Shown here piece by piece: positions 17,266 through 27,986 of a DNA stretch of 64,000 nt (position 1 is the first letter of the stretch; every line of letters starts with the position of its first letter). The stretch lies in assembly GCF_014694385.1 (NCBI RefSeq), contig NZ_JAAOCA010000002.1, positions 1-64,000 on the forward strand, given 5' to 3'. The DNA comes from Pseudomonas typographi. GTDB taxonomy: Bacteria > Pseudomonadota > Gammaproteobacteria > Pseudomonadales > Pseudomonadaceae. The notes under the pieces were generated by a model. The model searched no databases. It was not told the DNA's origin and was given only the letters and a program-made list of their open reading frames with translations. The position numbers were made by a program, and so were the translations under genes.

Positions 17266-18996
17266 ATGAACCAAAACGCAGAGCCTTCCGCGGTCAATGA
17301 CGCGGTCCGCGGGCAATTTCTCAAGCGCGTGTGGGGCATGACCGCGCCCTATTGGCGCAGCGAAGAAAAGGGCAAGGCCTGGGCCTTGCTGGTGGCGGTG
17401 ATCGCCCTGTCGCTGTTCAGCGTGGCCATCTCCGTGTGGATCAACAACTGGTACCGGGACTTCTACAATGCCCTGCAAAACAAAGACACCGCCGCCTTCG
17501 GCAAGCTGATCCTGTATTTCTGCGGCATCGCTGCGGTGGCGATCCTGGGGGCGGTGTACCGTTTGTACCTGACCCAGATGCTCACCATTCGTTGGCGCCG
17601 CTGGCTGACCGAACAACACTTCGCCCGCTGGCTGGGGCACAAGAACTACTACCACCTGGAAACTGCTGCCTACACCGATAACCCCGACCAGCGCATCAGC
17701 GAAGACATCAATAACTTTACCAGCGACACCTTGGGCCTGGGCCTGGGGCTGGTCCGCACGGTGGTCAGCCTGGTGTCGTTCTCGGTGATTCTTTGGGGGG
17801 TATCGGGAAGCTTGGAAATCGCCGGCTGGACAATCCCCGGCTACATGTTCTGGGCCGCGCTGGTCTATGCGGTGGTCGGCAGTTGGCTCACCCACCTGAT
17901 CGGCCGCCGGCTGATTCCGCTGTCCAACCAACAACAGCGCTTCGAGGCCAACCTGCGCTTTGCCATGGTGCGTGTGCGCGAAAATGCCGAAAGCGTGGCG
18001 CTGTATAACGGCGAACCAAACGAGCAGCGCCGGCTTAGCCTGGGCTTCGGTGATGTGTGGCAAAACTTTTGGCAAGTGATGCGGGTGCAAAAGCGCTTGA
18101 CCTTCTTCACCTCCGGTTACAGCCAGATAGCGATCATTTTCCCGTTCGTGGTGGCGGCGCCGCGTTACTTCGCCGGCAAGATCCAGTTGGGCGAGCTGAT
18201 GCAAATCAACTCGGCCTTCGGCAGCGTGCAGGATAACCTCAGTTGGTTCGTCGACTCTTATGCGTCGCTGGCCAGTTGGCGCGCCACTTGCGACCGTTTG
18301 CTCAGTTTCCACGCGGCAATGGCGGCCAACGAAGGGCGGCCGCAGGCGATTGACGTGCAGGCCCAAGGCGATGCCCTGGCGCTAGATGGCCTGGCCCTGC
18401 AGCTTGAGGACGGGCGGGCGCTGCTCCGCGATGCGAGCCTGGGCGTAGCCGCCGGCGAGCGGGTGATGCTCATGGGGCGTTCCGGCAGCGGCAAAAGCAC
18501 CCTGCTGCGCGCCATGGGGCGGCTTTGGCCGCGCGGCGCCGGGCGCATCGTGATGCCCGCCGAGCGCACCCTGTTCCTGCCGCAAAAGCCCTATTTGCCG
18601 ATTGGGCCGTTGCGCGAGGCCCTGAGCTACCCCGAGGCGCCAGAAGGCTACCCGCCGCAGGCGTTCGCCGAGGTGCTGCAAGCCTGCCGCCTGGAGCACC
18701 TGGTGGCCCGCCTGGACGACACCGACCATTGGCAACAGGTGCTGTCGCCGGGCGAGCAACAGCGCTTGGCGTTCGCCCGGGCGCTGTTGTTCAAGCCGCG
18801 CTGGTTGTTCATGGACGAAGCGACCTCGGCCATGGACGAAGAAGACGAGGCGGCGTTATACGAGCTGTTGATCGAGCGTTTACCCGGGCTGGGCATGGTC
18901 AGCGTGGGCCACCGCAGCAGCCTGAAGCGGTTCCACCCGCGCCTGGCACGGATCGATCACGAGCACTTGCGCGAGCTGACAGGTGAGCGGTCGTGA
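17266..18996 (+). CDS. SbmA/BacA-like ABC transporter fused to ATPase (YddA type)
   Basis: The 576-residue half-transporter joins an ABC_membrane_2 domain (residues about 30-330; typical WINNWYRDFYNALQNKDTAA and RWRRWLTEQHFARWL segments) to a C-terminal ATPase with Walker [10 protein letters not shown] near residue 404, signature LSPGEQQRLAFARAL near 493, Walker B WLFMDEATSAMDE and H-loop SVGHRSSL. This is the architecture of E. coli YddA and actinobacterial Rv1819c-like vitamin B12/peptide transporters; SbmA and BacA share the membrane part but lack the ATPase. Substrate unknown. It lies 71 bases after roxR on the same strand and might be co-transcribed. Confidence 0.87.
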   Translation: MNQNAEPSAVNDAVRGQFLKRVWGMTAPYWRSEEKGKAWALLVAVIALSLFSVAISVWINNWYRDFYNALQNKDTAAFGKLILYFCGIAAVAILGAVYRLYLTQMLTIRWRRWLTEQHFARWLGHKNYYHLETAAYTDNPDQRISEDINNFTSDTLGLGLGLVRTVVSLVSFSVILWGVSGSLEIAGWTIPGYMFWAALVYAVVGSWLTHLIGRRLIPLSNQQQRFEANLRFAMVRVRENAESVALYNGEPNEQRRLSLGFGDVWQNFWQVMRVQKRLTFFTSGYSQIAIIFPFVVAAPRYFAGKIQLGELMQINSAFGSVQDNLSWFVDSYASLASWRATCDRLLSFHAAMAANEGRPQAIDVQAQGDALALDGLALQLEDGRALLRDASLGVAAGERVMLMGRSGSGKSTLLRAMGRLWPRGAGRIVMPAERTLFLPQKPYLPIGPLREALSYPEAPEGYPPQAFAEVLQACRLEHLVARLDDTDHWQQVLSPGEQQRLAFARALLFKPRWLFMDEATSAMDEEDEAALYELLIERLPGLGMVSVGHRSSLKRFHPRLARIDHEHLRELTGERS

Positions 18997-19047
18997 TCGT
19001 ATGGGCAGGTTGCGCTATGATGCCGTTTAATCAACGGCCCGAGAACG

Positions 19048-19803
19048 ATGGACGTCATGGATAACCAGAGCGCAACCCCACGCGCGCGCAAGAAACCCCG
19101 TAGCCTGGCGCAAGAATTGGTCGCCGTGCTCAGCGAGCGTATTCGCAGCGGCGAGCTCAAGCGTGGCGACAAGCTCCCGACCGAGTCGGCCATCATGGAA
19201 GAGCAAGGGGTGAGCCGCACCGTGGTGCGTGAAGCGATTTCACGGCTGCAGGCGGCAGGCCAGGTCGAAACCCGCCACGGCATCGGCACGTTCGTGCTCG
19301 ACATGCCGAGCCCCAGCGGGTTTCGGATCGACCCTGCGACCATCGTGACGTTGCGCGACGTGTTGGCGGTGCTCGAGCTTCGCATCAGCCTGGAAGTGGA
19401 ATCGGCGGGCTTGGCGGCGCAGCGCCGCACACCCGAACATCTGGCGGCGATCCGCGAAGCGCTCGATGCGCTCAACGAGAGCGCGGCCCATGCCACCGAC
19501 GCGGTGGCTTCGGACTTTCAGTTCCACCTGCGCATTGCCTTGGCCACCGGCAACCGCTATTTCACCGACATCATGACCCACCTGGGCACCAGCATCATCC
19601 CGCGCACTCGCTTGAACTCCGCGCGCCTGGCCCACGATGACCACCAGCACTACATGACACGCCTGAGCCGCGAGCACGAGGAGATCTTCGACGCGATCGC
19701 CCGCCAGGATGCGGACGCCGCGCGCGCGGCCATGCGCCTGCATTTGACCAACAGCCGCGAGCGGCTGCGCCAGGCGCATGAGGCGGTCGCGACGGGCCGC
19801 TGA
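19048..19803 (+). CDS. FadR-subfamily GntR transcriptional regulator, probably of aldarate catabolism
   Basis: The 251-residue protein has an N-terminal winged helix (LAQELVAVLSERIRSGELKR, LPTESAIMEEQGVSRTVVRE, ISRLQAAGQVETRHGIGTFV) and a C-terminal FCD ligand domain with the metal-site pattern around DFQFHLRIALATGNRYF and SREHEEIFDAIARQD. It sits immediately upstream of kdgD in the same direction, which is the usual place of the glucarate/galactarate regulator in pseudomonads (GguR-type). An inverted repeat between the two genes is a candidate operator. ATG 19057 is an alternative start three codons in. Confidence 0.88.
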   Translation: MDVMDNQSATPRARKKPRSLAQELVAVLSERIRSGELKRGDKLPTESAIMEEQGVSRTVVREAISRLQAAGQVETRHGIGTFVLDMPSPSGFRIDPATIVTLRDVLAVLELRISLEVESAGLAAQRRTPEHLAAIREALDALNESAAHATDAVASDFQFHLRIALATGNRYFTDIMTHLGTSIIPRTRLNSARLAHDDHQHYMTRLSREHEEIFDAIARQDADAARAAMRLHLTNSRERLRQAHEAVATGR

Positions 19804-19886
19804 ACGGGTTGACACCCTTTGGGTGAGCGCCTGGCTAAGCGGTCAAAATCGGTTGAGTGTGGCACTGTTGCATTCAACTGAATCTA

Positions 19887-19910
19887 GTTGTACGATGACT
19901 TACAACATCG
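19887..19910. promoter_or_regulatory. Overlapping inverted repeats before kdgD, candidate GntR-family operator
   Basis: GTTGTA (19887-19892) mirrors TACAAC (19901-19906), and CGATG (19893-19897) mirrors CATCG (19906-19910); both have eight-base spacers. The site lies about 55 bases before the kdgD start and suits a dimeric FadR-type repressor such as the gene just upstream. Confidence 0.45.
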
Positions 19911-19965
19911 GGCAACACGCCGATGTCCGTCCTCATTTCTACAGTGCTCGCAGGGTGTTCCTACA

Positions 19966-20877
19966 ATGACTCCACAAGAACTCAAGTCCATCCTTTCGGC
20001 CGGTTTGCTGTCTTTCCCGGTCACTGACTTCAACGCCCAGGGCGATTTCGACCCTGCCGGTTACATCAAGCGCTTAGAGTGGCTTGCCCCTTACGGCGCC
20101 AGTGCGCTGTTCGCTGCCGGCGGTACCGGTGAATTCTTCTCCCTGGCTGCGGACGAATACTCTGCGATCATCAAAACCGCAGTGGATACGTGCGCCAAGA
20201 GCGTACCGATCCTGGCCGGCGTGGGCGGCTCTACTCGCCAGGCCATTGCCTATGCCCAAGAGGCCGAGCGCCTGGGTGCCAAAGGCCTGTTGCTGCTGCC
20301 TCACTACCTGACCGAAGCTTCCCAAGATGGCGTGGCCGCCCACGTTGAAGCGGTCTGCAAATCGGTCAACATCGGTGTGATCGTTTACAACCGTAATGTT
20401 TGCCGCCTGACCCCGCCGCTGTTGGAGAAATTGGCCGAGCGCTGCCCCAACCTGGTCGGTTACAAAGACGGCCTGGGCGACATCGAGCTGATGGTCAGCG
20501 TGCGCCGCCGCCTGGGCGATCGTTTCAGCTACCTGGGCGGCCTGCCCACCGCGGAAGTCTTCGCCGCCGCTTACAAGGCGCTGGGTGTGCCGGTGTACTC
20601 CTCGGCCGTGTTCAACTTCATCCCGAAAACCGCGATGGACTTCTACCACGCGATTGCCAAGGATGATCACGAAACCGTGGGCAAGCTGATCGACGATTTC
20701 TTCTTGCCGTATTTGGACATCCGTAACCGCAAGGCTGGGTACGCCGTGAGCATCGTCAAGGCCGGTGCTAAAATCGCCGGTTACGACGCAGGCCCGGTGC
20801 GCACGCCGCTGACCGACCTCACCGGCGAAGAGTACGAAATGCTCGCCGCGCTGATGGACAAACTGGGCCCGCAATAA
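19966..20877 (+). CDS. kdgD: 5-dehydro-4-deoxyglucarate dehydratase
   Basis: The 303-residue enzyme is a DapA-superfamily aldolase-fold protein that converts 5-keto-4-deoxy-D-glucarate to 2-oxoglutarate semialdehyde, water and CO2 in glucarate and galactarate breakdown. Key marks are GGTGEF near residue 47, Tyr141 in VIVYNRN and the Schiff-base Lys167 in VGYKDG. ATG 19966 fits the family N-terminus ([20 protein letters not shown]); earlier in-frame codons overlap the operator-like repeat. The next pathway enzyme, 2-oxoglutarate semialdehyde dehydrogenase, and the aldarate dehydratases and transporter are absent from the window, and a strong terminator follows. Confidence 0.94.
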   Translation: MTPQELKSILSAGLLSFPVTDFNAQGDFDPAGYIKRLEWLAPYGASALFAAGGTGEFFSLAADEYSAIIKTAVDTCAKSVPILAGVGGSTRQAIAYAQEAERLGAKGLLLLPHYLTEASQDGVAAHVEAVCKSVNIGVIVYNRNVCRLTPPLLEKLAERCPNLVGYKDGLGDIELMVSVRRRLGDRFSYLGGLPTAEVFAAAYKALGVPVYSSAVFNFIPKTAMDFYHAIAKDDHETVGKLIDDFFLPYLDIRNRKAGYAVSIVKAGAKIAGYDAGPVRTPLTDLTGEEYEMLAALMDKLGPQ

Positions 20878-20911
20878 GGCCTGGCTCGGTAGCTTCTCTT
20901 CGAGGCTGCCG

Positions 20912-20953
20912 CCAGGGCGGGCCATGCGCCCGCCCTGGTCTTTCCCTTCTTTT
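20912..20953 (+). terminator. Intrinsic terminator after kdgD
   Basis: CCAGGGCGGGC (20912-20922) pairs perfectly with GCCCGCCCTGG (20928-20938) over a five-base loop and is followed by a pyrimidine tract ending in TTCTTTT. It starts 35 bases after the kdgD stop, so the following transporter gene is a separate unit. Confidence 0.8.
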
Positions 20954-21057
20954 ACTTGCGCTTGCGCACCCCACTGGCGCGCCACACGCGCGCCGTTGCG
21001 CCATGCGACGCTTCGCTTATGATGGGGCTCCGATAACGGACAACGGATTTCCCCCGC

Positions 21058-21999
21058 ATGCTCGGTCTCTTCCTGCAAACCCTGAACATTACCCTGCCGG
21101 TGTTCGCCATGCTGTTTTTGGGGGTGGTGCTCAAGCGGGTGGGCTGGATCGACGATGGGTTTATCCGCGTAGCCTCGGCCCTGGTGTTCAACCTGACCAT
21201 GCCGTGCCTATTGTTCCTGGGGATACTGCATGCGGATTTTCGAACCGCCTTCAAACCCGGCATCCTGATCTACTACAGCTTGGCCACCTTCGTAAGCTTT
21301 GCCTTGATCTGGTGGTACGCCACCTGGCGTGTGCCGTTCGCCGACCGTGGCGTATATGTGCAAGGCGCTTTTCGTGGCAACAACGGCGTGGTCGGGCTGG
21401 CATTGGCGGCGAGCATGTATGGCGCCTACGGTATTTCGCTGGGGGCGATTCTCGCCGGTGTGGTGATCGTTTGCTACAACGCGCTGTCGGTGGTGGTGTT
21501 GGCGGTGTACACCCCTGGCGTGAAGTCCGACCCCTGGAGCATCTTCGTCAACATTGTGCGAAACCCGCTGATTATCAGCGTGTTCGGCGCCATTCCGTTT
21601 GCCGTATACGCTGTAACGTTACCTGGCTGGCTGGAAGAGTCCGGGCAGAGCTTGGCGCGGATGACCTTGCCCCTGGCGTTGATCTGCATCGGCGGTAGTT
21701 TATCGTTGGCGGCGCTGCGCGAGAGCAGCCGCACGGCCATCGACGCCAGCCTGATGAAAATGGTCGGGTTGCCCCTGTTCGGCACTTTAGGGGGTTGGGC
21801 GTTCGGGTTTCGCGGTGCAGACCTGGGCATCCTGTTCTTGTATTTCGGTGCGCCTACCGCGTCGGTCAGCTATGTGATGGTGCGGGCGGCGGGCGGCAAC
21901 TATCCGCTGGCGGCCGCGATCGTGGTCATCACCACGGTGGCGGCAGCGGTCACCACCAACGTGGGAATCTTTTTGCTGCAGTGGGCAGGGCTGGTATAA
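21058..21999 (+). CDS. AEC (auxin efflux carrier) family transporter
   Basis: The 313-residue membrane protein has about ten hydrophobic segments. Family marks are an N-terminal TLNITLPVFAMLFLGVVLKR, a LNF/VFNLTMPCLLFLG stretch and the mid-protein VRNPLIISVFGAIPF motif with the following GIPxP-like turn replaced by SLARMTLPLALICIGGSL. AEC proteins in bacteria move malonate, malate or other small organic acids; none is indicated here. It is convergent with the CaCA-family gene, with only four bases between stops. Confidence 0.85.
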   Translation: MLGLFLQTLNITLPVFAMLFLGVVLKRVGWIDDGFIRVASALVFNLTMPCLLFLGILHADFRTAFKPGILIYYSLATFVSFALIWWYATWRVPFADRGVYVQGAFRGNNGVVGLALAASMYGAYGISLGAILAGVVIVCYNALSVVVLAVYTPGVKSDPWSIFVNIVRNPLIISVFGAIPFAVYAVTLPGWLEESGQSLARMTLPLALICIGGSLSLAALRESSRTAIDASLMKMVGLPLFGTLGGWAFGFRGADLGILFLYFGAPTASVSYVMVRAAGGNYPLAAAIVVITTVAAAVTTNVGIFLLQWAGLV

Positions 22000-22003
22000 C
22001 CGG

Positions 22004-23065
22004 TTAATGCCGCCGGCGCCAGGTGCGCCACGCCTGCACGGCCACCACCAGCCCCAGCAGCGGCAAGGCGCGCAGCAGCGTGTGTTCGAGCCGCCCGGCC
22101 AGCGGCATGCCGAAGGTAAACGCCAGCAAATGCAGGCCATAGGCGGCATACAGCCCCAGCAGTAACAGGCCTTCGAGCCGGGTAATGCGGTAACCGGCAT
22201 AAAACAACGGCATCGCCAGCAGGGTCACGCCCAACATTACCGGCAGGTCGAAGTAAAGGGCATTAGGCGATACGGATAACGGTGCCGCCAATGCGGTGAT
22301 GCCCAGTACCCCCAGCAGGTTGAACAGGTTGCTGCCGATCACGTTGCCCACGGCCAGGTCGCGCTCGCCGCGCAGCACAGCCGCCAGCGACATGAGCATT
22401 TGCGGCAGGCCAGCGCAGATGGCCACGGCGGTAAGGCCTGCGATCCGTTCAGAAAGCCCCAGGTCCGTGGCCATGTCCAGTGTGGCGCCGATCAACCAGC
22501 GGCTGCCCAACAGGGTGCCGCCCAGGCCAAGGGCCGCCAGCACAGCCGGGCCTAACAGTGAGCGCGGTTTGCCCTGGGCAGCCCAACTGTGGCCGTGCCG
22601 GCGTGACTGGCCCAGCAGCATCCATATATAACCGCCAAGCCCCACCAGCAACACCGCCCCCTCCGCGCGCCCCAGGCGCTGGTTAAGGCATAGCGCGTAG
22701 ACCAGCGCGGTGGCTGCGAACATCAGCGGCAGGTCGTTGAGCACCACCTGCCGTGACACCCGCAGAGGGGTGATGACCGCGCACAGGCCAAGGGTGCCCA
22801 GCACACTGAAAATCACCCCGCCGAACACGCTGCCGAGGGCGACGTCCCCCGCGCCTTCTGCGCTGGCACGCAGGGCGATGGCCATTTGCGGTGCACTGCT
22901 GCCCAAGGCCACCATGGTAAGGCCGAGCATCAGCGGCCGCAGGTTGAACCGGGCCGCCACACCCGCGGCGGCGCGCACCAAGCATTCGGCCCCAGCGAGC
23001 ATCAAGGCCAGGCCCAACAGGCCCTGGATCAGGCTGAGGGCGGGGAGGGTGGCAAGGTCGAAAAT
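22004..23065 (-). CDS. CaCA (Na+/Ca2+ exchanger) family protein with altered ion-site residues
   Basis: The product has about ten membrane spans and the two inverted alpha-repeats of cation/Ca2+ exchangers. I propose an ATT start at 23065, giving 353 residues: no ATG, GTG or TTG lies early enough to include the first span (LPALSLIQGLLGLALMLAGA), and CGGAG sits seven bases before the ATT, just after the stop of the upstream lipoprotein gene. A TTG at 23017 is the conventional alternative. Alpha-repeat 1 reads ALGSSAPQMAIAL with GSVFGGVIFS instead of the usual GTSxPE and GNxxGSNIFN; repeat 2 reads AGLPQMLMSL then GNVIGSNLFN. Both ion-binding glutamates are therefore glutamine, so ordinary Ca2+ exchange is doubtful. 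Confidence 0.8.
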   Translation of the reverse strand: MFDLATLPALSLIQGLLGLALMLAGAECLVRAAAGVAARFNLRPLMLGLTMVALGSSAPQMAIALRASAEGAGDVALGSVFGGVIFSVLGTLGLCAVITPLRVSRQVVLNDLPLMFAATALVYALCLNQRLGRAEGAVLLVGLGGYIWMLLGQSRRHGHSWAAQGKPRSLLGPAVLAALGLGGTLLGSRWLIGATLDMATDLGLSERIAGLTAVAICAGLPQMLMSLAAVLRGERDLAVGNVIGSNLFNLLGVLGITALAAPLSVSPNALYFDLPVMLGVTLLAMPLFYAGYRITRLEGLLLLGLYAAYGLHLLAFTFGMPLAGRLEHTLLRALPLLGLVVAVQAWRTWRRRH

Positions 23066-23077
23066 AGTGGCGCTCCG

Positions 23078-23464
23078 TCAGTCGTCGAGGTCTTGCACCC
23101 GCACGCGGGCCATGCCACTGGCGGTCATTCCCAGTTGCTCGGCGGCCGCGCGGGACACGTCGATCAGCCGGCCGCGGGTGTGCGGCCCGCGATCGTTGAT
23201 GCGCACCACCACGCTGTGTTGGTTGGAGAGGTTGGTGACCAACACCTTGCTGCCGAACGGCAGGCGGCGATGGGCGGCGGTCAAGGCGTTGGGGTCGAAG
23301 CGTTCGCCACTGGCGGTGCGCTTGCCCTGGTGGCGGGCGCCGTAGTACGAAGCCACGCCTTGCTGATCATAGCCATGTGGGTCGATCGGCGGTTCGCTTT
23401 CTTCGACCAAGGCGCAGCCGCCGAGCAAAGCGAAAGCGGCTGCGATATAGAAGGGGCGCCACAT
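23078..23464 (-). CDS. Short RlpA-like septal ring lipoprotein
   Basis: The 128-residue product has a lipoprotein signal with lipobox LLGGC (Cys17) and a double-psi beta-barrel RlpA domain: GVASYYGARHQGKRTASGER, AHRRLPFGSKVLVTNL and RINDRGPHTRGRLIDVSRAA. Full-length RlpA of Pseudomonas also has a C-terminal SPOR domain that targets septal peptidoglycan and cuts naked glycan strands; that domain is absent, so this is a short paralogue. The catalytic-type His/Asp region is kept. It is followed 12 bases later by the CaCA-family gene, probably in one message. Confidence 0.88.
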   Translation of the reverse strand: MWRPFYIAAAFALLGGCALVEESEPPIDPHGYDQQGVASYYGARHQGKRTASGERFDPNALTAAHRRLPFGSKVLVTNLSNQHSVVVRINDRGPHTRGRLIDVSRAAAEQLGMTASGMARVRVQDLDD

Positions 23465-23521
23465 GCCAGGTATGTCCTCGTTCGGTTCACCTGGCCGCCC
23501 GCGGCAGCCAGGTGGTCAGGC

Positions 23522-24967
23522 TCAGCCTTCGAGCTTGCGCTTGAGCCATTCGTTCACCTGCCCGGGGTTCGCCTTGCCCTTGGACGCCTTCATGGCCTGG
23601 CCCACGAAAAAGCCGAACATCTTGGCCCGCTTGGCCTCGTCGGCGGCGCGATATTGCTCCACCTGTTGGGTATTGGCGGCCAGCACTTCATCCAGCAATG
23701 TCTCGATCGCACCGCTGTCGGTAACCTGCTTCAGGCCTTTGGCCTCGATGACTTGATCGGCATTGCCTTCGCCGGCGGCCATGGCCTCGAATACCATTTT
23801 CGCGAGTTTGCCGGAAAGGGTGTTGTCGCGAATGCGCAGCAGCATGCCACCCAGCAGCTCGGCGCTGACCGGCGCCTGGTCGATGTCGATGCCCAGCTTG
23901 TTGAGCAGGCTGCCCAACTCGACCATTACCCAGTTGGCGGCAAGCTTGGCGTCGCCACCGATGGCGGCCACCGCTTCGAAGTAGTCGGCCTGTTCGCGGC
24001 TGGCAGCCAGCACCGCAGCGTCGTAGGGTGACAATCCGTATTGGCGCTGGAAGCGCTCGACCTTCTGCGGTGGCAGCTCCGGCAGGGCGCTGCGCACCTG
24101 CTCGATGAACGCATCTTCGATGACCACTGGCAGCAGGTCAGGGTCGGGGAAGTAGCGGTAGTCGTTGGCTTCCTCCTTGCTGCGCATGGAGCGGGTCACG
24201 TCTTTGTTCGGGTCGTACAAGCGGGTTTCCTGCACCACCCTGCCGCCGTCCTCGATCAGCTCGATCTGGCGCTGCACCTCATGGTTGATGGCGCGCTCGA
24301 TGAAGCGAAACGAGTTGACGTTCTTGATCTCGCAGCGGGTGCCGAACTCGGCCTGGCCCTTGGGGCGTACCGACACGTTGCAGTCGCAGCGCAGCGAACC
24401 TTCGGCCATGTTGCCGTCGCAGATCCCCAGGTAGCGCACCAGCGCGTGGATGGCCTTGACATAGGCCACCGCTTCCTTGGCACTGCGCATGTCGGGTTCG
24501 GAGACGATTTCCAGCAGCGGCGTGCCAGCGCGGTTCAGGTCGATCCCGGTGGCACCGTTGAAATCCTCGTGCAGGCTTTTGCCGGCGTCTTCTTCCAAGT
24601 GCGCGCGGGTGATCCCGACGCGTTTGATGGTGCCGTCTTCCAAGGTGATGTCCAGGTAGCCCTTGCCGACCACCGGGTGGTCCATCTGGCTGATCTGATA
24701 GCCCTTGGGCAGGTCGGGGTAGAAGTAGTTCTTGCGCGCGAACACGTTGCGCTGGCCGATGTGGGCACCAACCGCCAAGCCGAACATCACCGCCATGCGC
24801 ACGGCCTCGGCGTTGAGCACTGGCAGTACACCCGGCATGCCCAGGTCTACCAGGCTGGCCTGGGTGTTGGGCTCGGAGCCGAAGGTGGTGGCGCTACCGG
24901 AGAAAATCTTCGATTGGGTGGCGAGCTGGGTATGGATTTCCAGCCCGATTACAACTTCCCATTGCAT
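23522..24967 (-). CDS. gatB: Aspartyl/glutamyl-tRNA amidotransferase subunit B
   Basis: The 481-residue subunit begins [20 protein letters not shown] and contains the GatB signature [19 protein letters not shown] and [21 protein letters not shown] region (here [16 protein letters not shown]). The C-terminal GatB_Yqey domain is present through [20 protein letters not shown]. GatB binds the tRNA and carries the kinase step that activates mischarged Glu-tRNA-Gln or Asp-tRNA-Asn. The gene follows gatA by 12 bases in the gatCAB order. Length is normal for the family. Confidence 0.97.
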   Translation of the reverse strand: MQWEVVIGLEIHTQLATQSKIFSGSATTFGSEPNTQASLVDLGMPGVLPVLNAEAVRMAVMFGLAVGAHIGQRNVFARKNYFYPDLPKGYQISQMDHPVVGKGYLDITLEDGTIKRVGITRAHLEEDAGKSLHEDFNGATGIDLNRAGTPLLEIVSEPDMRSAKEAVAYVKAIHALVRYLGICDGNMAEGSLRCDCNVSVRPKGQAEFGTRCEIKNVNSFRFIERAINHEVQRQIELIEDGGRVVQETRLYDPNKDVTRSMRSKEEANDYRYFPDPDLLPVVIEDAFIEQVRSALPELPPQKVERFQRQYGLSPYDAAVLAASREQADYFEAVAAIGGDAKLAANWVMVELGSLLNKLGIDIDQAPVSAELLGGMLLRIRDNTLSGKLAKMVFEAMAAGEGNADQVIEAKGLKQVTDSGAIETLLDEVLAANTQQVEQYRAADEAKRAKMFGFFVGQAMKASKGKANPGQVNEWLKRKLEG

Positions 24968-24979
24968 GTGTGTTTCTCC

Positions 24980-26431
24980 TCAGAACCCTTCCGGCGACCG
25001 GCGGTGCCAGTCGGTGACCTGCTGGTAGCGATGCGCGACGTTGAGCAGGCGCCCTTCCTGGAAGTACGGTGCCAGCAGTTGCACCCCTACCGGCAGGCCG
25101 TCGACGAAGCCCGCCGGCATCGACAGGCCCGGCAGGCCGGCCATGTTGGCGGTGATGGTGTAGAAATCTTCGAGGTAGGCGGCCACCGGGTCGGCGGATT
25201 TGGCGCCGATCTTCCAGGCGGGGTTCGGCGTGGTGGGGCCGAGGATCACGTCGACCTGCTCGAAGGCGGCCATGAAGTCATTCTTGATCAGCCGGCGTAC
25301 CTGCTGGGCCTTGACGTAGTAGGCGTCGTAGTAGCCCGCCGACAGCGCGTAGGTACCAACCATGATGCGCCGTTGCACTTCGGCCCCGAAACCCTCGCCG
25401 CGCGAGCGTTTGTACAGATCGGTAAGGTCGGCTGGGTGCTCGCAGCGGTAGCCGAAGCGCACGCCGTCGAAGCGCGAGAGGTTCGACGACGCTTCCGCCG
25501 GGGCGATCACGTAGTAAGCCGGTATGGCATGGCCGAGGTTGGGCAGGCTAATGTCCACTACCCGCGCCCCGAGCTTTTGCAGCTCGGCCACGGTCGCCTG
25601 CACGGCATCGCCGATGCGTGGGTCCAGGCCGGGGCTGAAATACTCCTTCGGCACGCCGATGCTCAGGCCTTCGAGCGAGGTATTCAGGCCGGCGGAGAAA
25701 TCCGGCACCGGCTCGTCGATGCTGGTGGAGTCCTTGGGGTCGAAACCGGCCATGCCCTGCAGCAGCAACGCGCAGTCTTCGGCAGTGCGAGCCAGCGGGC
25801 CGCCTTGGTCGAGGCTCGACGCATAGGCGATCATGCCCCAGCGCGAAACCCGCCCATAGGTGGGTTTAAGGCCGGTGAGGTTGGTGAACGCCGCAGGCTG
25901 GCGGATCGAGCCGCCGGTGTCGGTGCCGGTGCTGGCCGGTAACAGCCGCGCCGCCACCGCCGCCGCCGAACCGCCGGAGGAACCGCCCGGCACGTGTTCG
26001 AGGTTCCAGGGGTTCTTCACGGGGCCGAAATGGCTGTTTTCGCTGGCCGAACCCATGGCGAATTCGTCCATGTTGGTTTTGCCCAAGGTAACCATGCCGG
26101 CGGCGTCAAGCTTCTCGACCACCGTGGCATTGTAGGGGGCCTCGAAATTTTCGAGCATGCGCGAGGCACAGGTGGTACGCACCCCGTGGGTACAAAAGAG
26201 GTCTTTGTGGGCGACCGGGGCACCCAGCAATGCGCCGGTTTCACCACTTGCCCGCCGCGCATCGGCGGCGCGCGCCTGGGCCAGGGCCCGTTCGGCGGTC
26301 ACACTGATAAAGCTGTTCAGGCGCCCGTCGTGTTCGGCGATGCGCGCCAACAGCGCGCCGGTCAGTTCTTCGGAGGAAAACGTTTTGTCGGCCAAACCGC
26401 GGGCGATCTGGGCGAGGGTCAATTCGTGCAT
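24980..26431 (-). CDS. gatA: Aspartyl/glutamyl-tRNA amidotransferase subunit A
   Basis: The 483-residue amidase begins [20 protein letters not shown]. Catalytic Ser-cisSer-Lys residues are in place: Lys in [10 protein letters not shown], cis-Ser in [13 protein letters not shown] and the nucleophile in [14 protein letters not shown]. It releases ammonia from glutamine and channels it to GatB for tRNA amidation. ATG 26431 fits the family N-terminus; the open frame to 26500 is not used. Gap to gatC is 16 bases. Confidence 0.97.
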   Translation of the reverse strand: MHELTLAQIARGLADKTFSSEELTGALLARIAEHDGRLNSFISVTAERALAQARAADARRASGETGALLGAPVAHKDLFCTHGVRTTCASRMLENFEAPYNATVVEKLDAAGMVTLGKTNMDEFAMGSASENSHFGPVKNPWNLEHVPGGSSGGSAAAVAARLLPASTGTDTGGSIRQPAAFTNLTGLKPTYGRVSRWGMIAYASSLDQGGPLARTAEDCALLLQGMAGFDPKDSTSIDEPVPDFSAGLNTSLEGLSIGVPKEYFSPGLDPRIGDAVQATVAELQKLGARVVDISLPNLGHAIPAYYVIAPAEASSNLSRFDGVRFGYRCEHPADLTDLYKRSRGEGFGAEVQRRIMVGTYALSAGYYDAYYVKAQQVRRLIKNDFMAAFEQVDVILGPTTPNPAWKIGAKSADPVAAYLEDFYTITANMAGLPGLSMPAGFVDGLPVGVQLLAPYFQEGRLLNVAHRYQQVTDWHRRSPEGF

Positions 26432-26447
26432 GGCAGGCTCGCTTGCG

Positions 26448-26735
26448 TTACTCGATGACTTTAGGAACCAGGTACAGGCCGTTTTCGGTGGCCGGTGCAA
26501 TGGCCTGATAGGCCTCGCGCTGGTTATGCTCGGTCACTTGGTCGGGGCGCAGGCGCTGGCTGGCTTCCAGTGGGTGGGCGAGCGGGGCGATGCCTTGGGT
26601 ATCGACGGCTTGCATCTGATCGACCAGGCCGAGGATGCTATTGAGGGCATCGGTGGTGCGTGGTAAGTCGGCATCGTTCAGCCCCAGGCGGGCCAAATGG
26701 GCGATTTTTTCCACGTCGCTGCGTTCGAGCGCCAT
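26448..26735 (-). CDS. gatC: Aspartyl/glutamyl-tRNA amidotransferase subunit C
   Basis: The 95-residue subunit begins [20 protein letters not shown] and keeps the family core [20 protein letters not shown] and LRPDQVTE. GatC wraps around the GatA-GatB interface and stabilises the amidotransferase. It is the first gene of gatCAB and diverges from mreB, as commonly seen in pseudomonads. The longer frame to 26798 is rejected because the family start is at 26735. Confidence 0.95.
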   Translation of the reverse strand: MALERSDVEKIAHLARLGLNDADLPRTTDALNSILGLVDQMQAVDTQGIAPLAHPLEASQRLRPDQVTEHNQREAYQAIAPATENGLYLVPKVIE

Positions 26736-26843
26736 TGGGAATCTCCAGTGGAAGGTGGCAGAATCGTTCCGCCAACCGGGGAACATGGTCGCGATCACGA
26801 GGTCACATGGCGTCGATCATGTGGTGGCGTGGCCGGAAAAACA

Positions 26844-27975
<1,132 letters not shown>

Positions 27976-27986
27976 ACAGCCATGGT

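Noticed and set aside
24041..25942. 633-codon plus-strand open frame opposite gatA and gatB
   Set aside because: It is a GC-rich shadow: the minus-strand genes are unmistakable and the frame shows no recognisable protein family.
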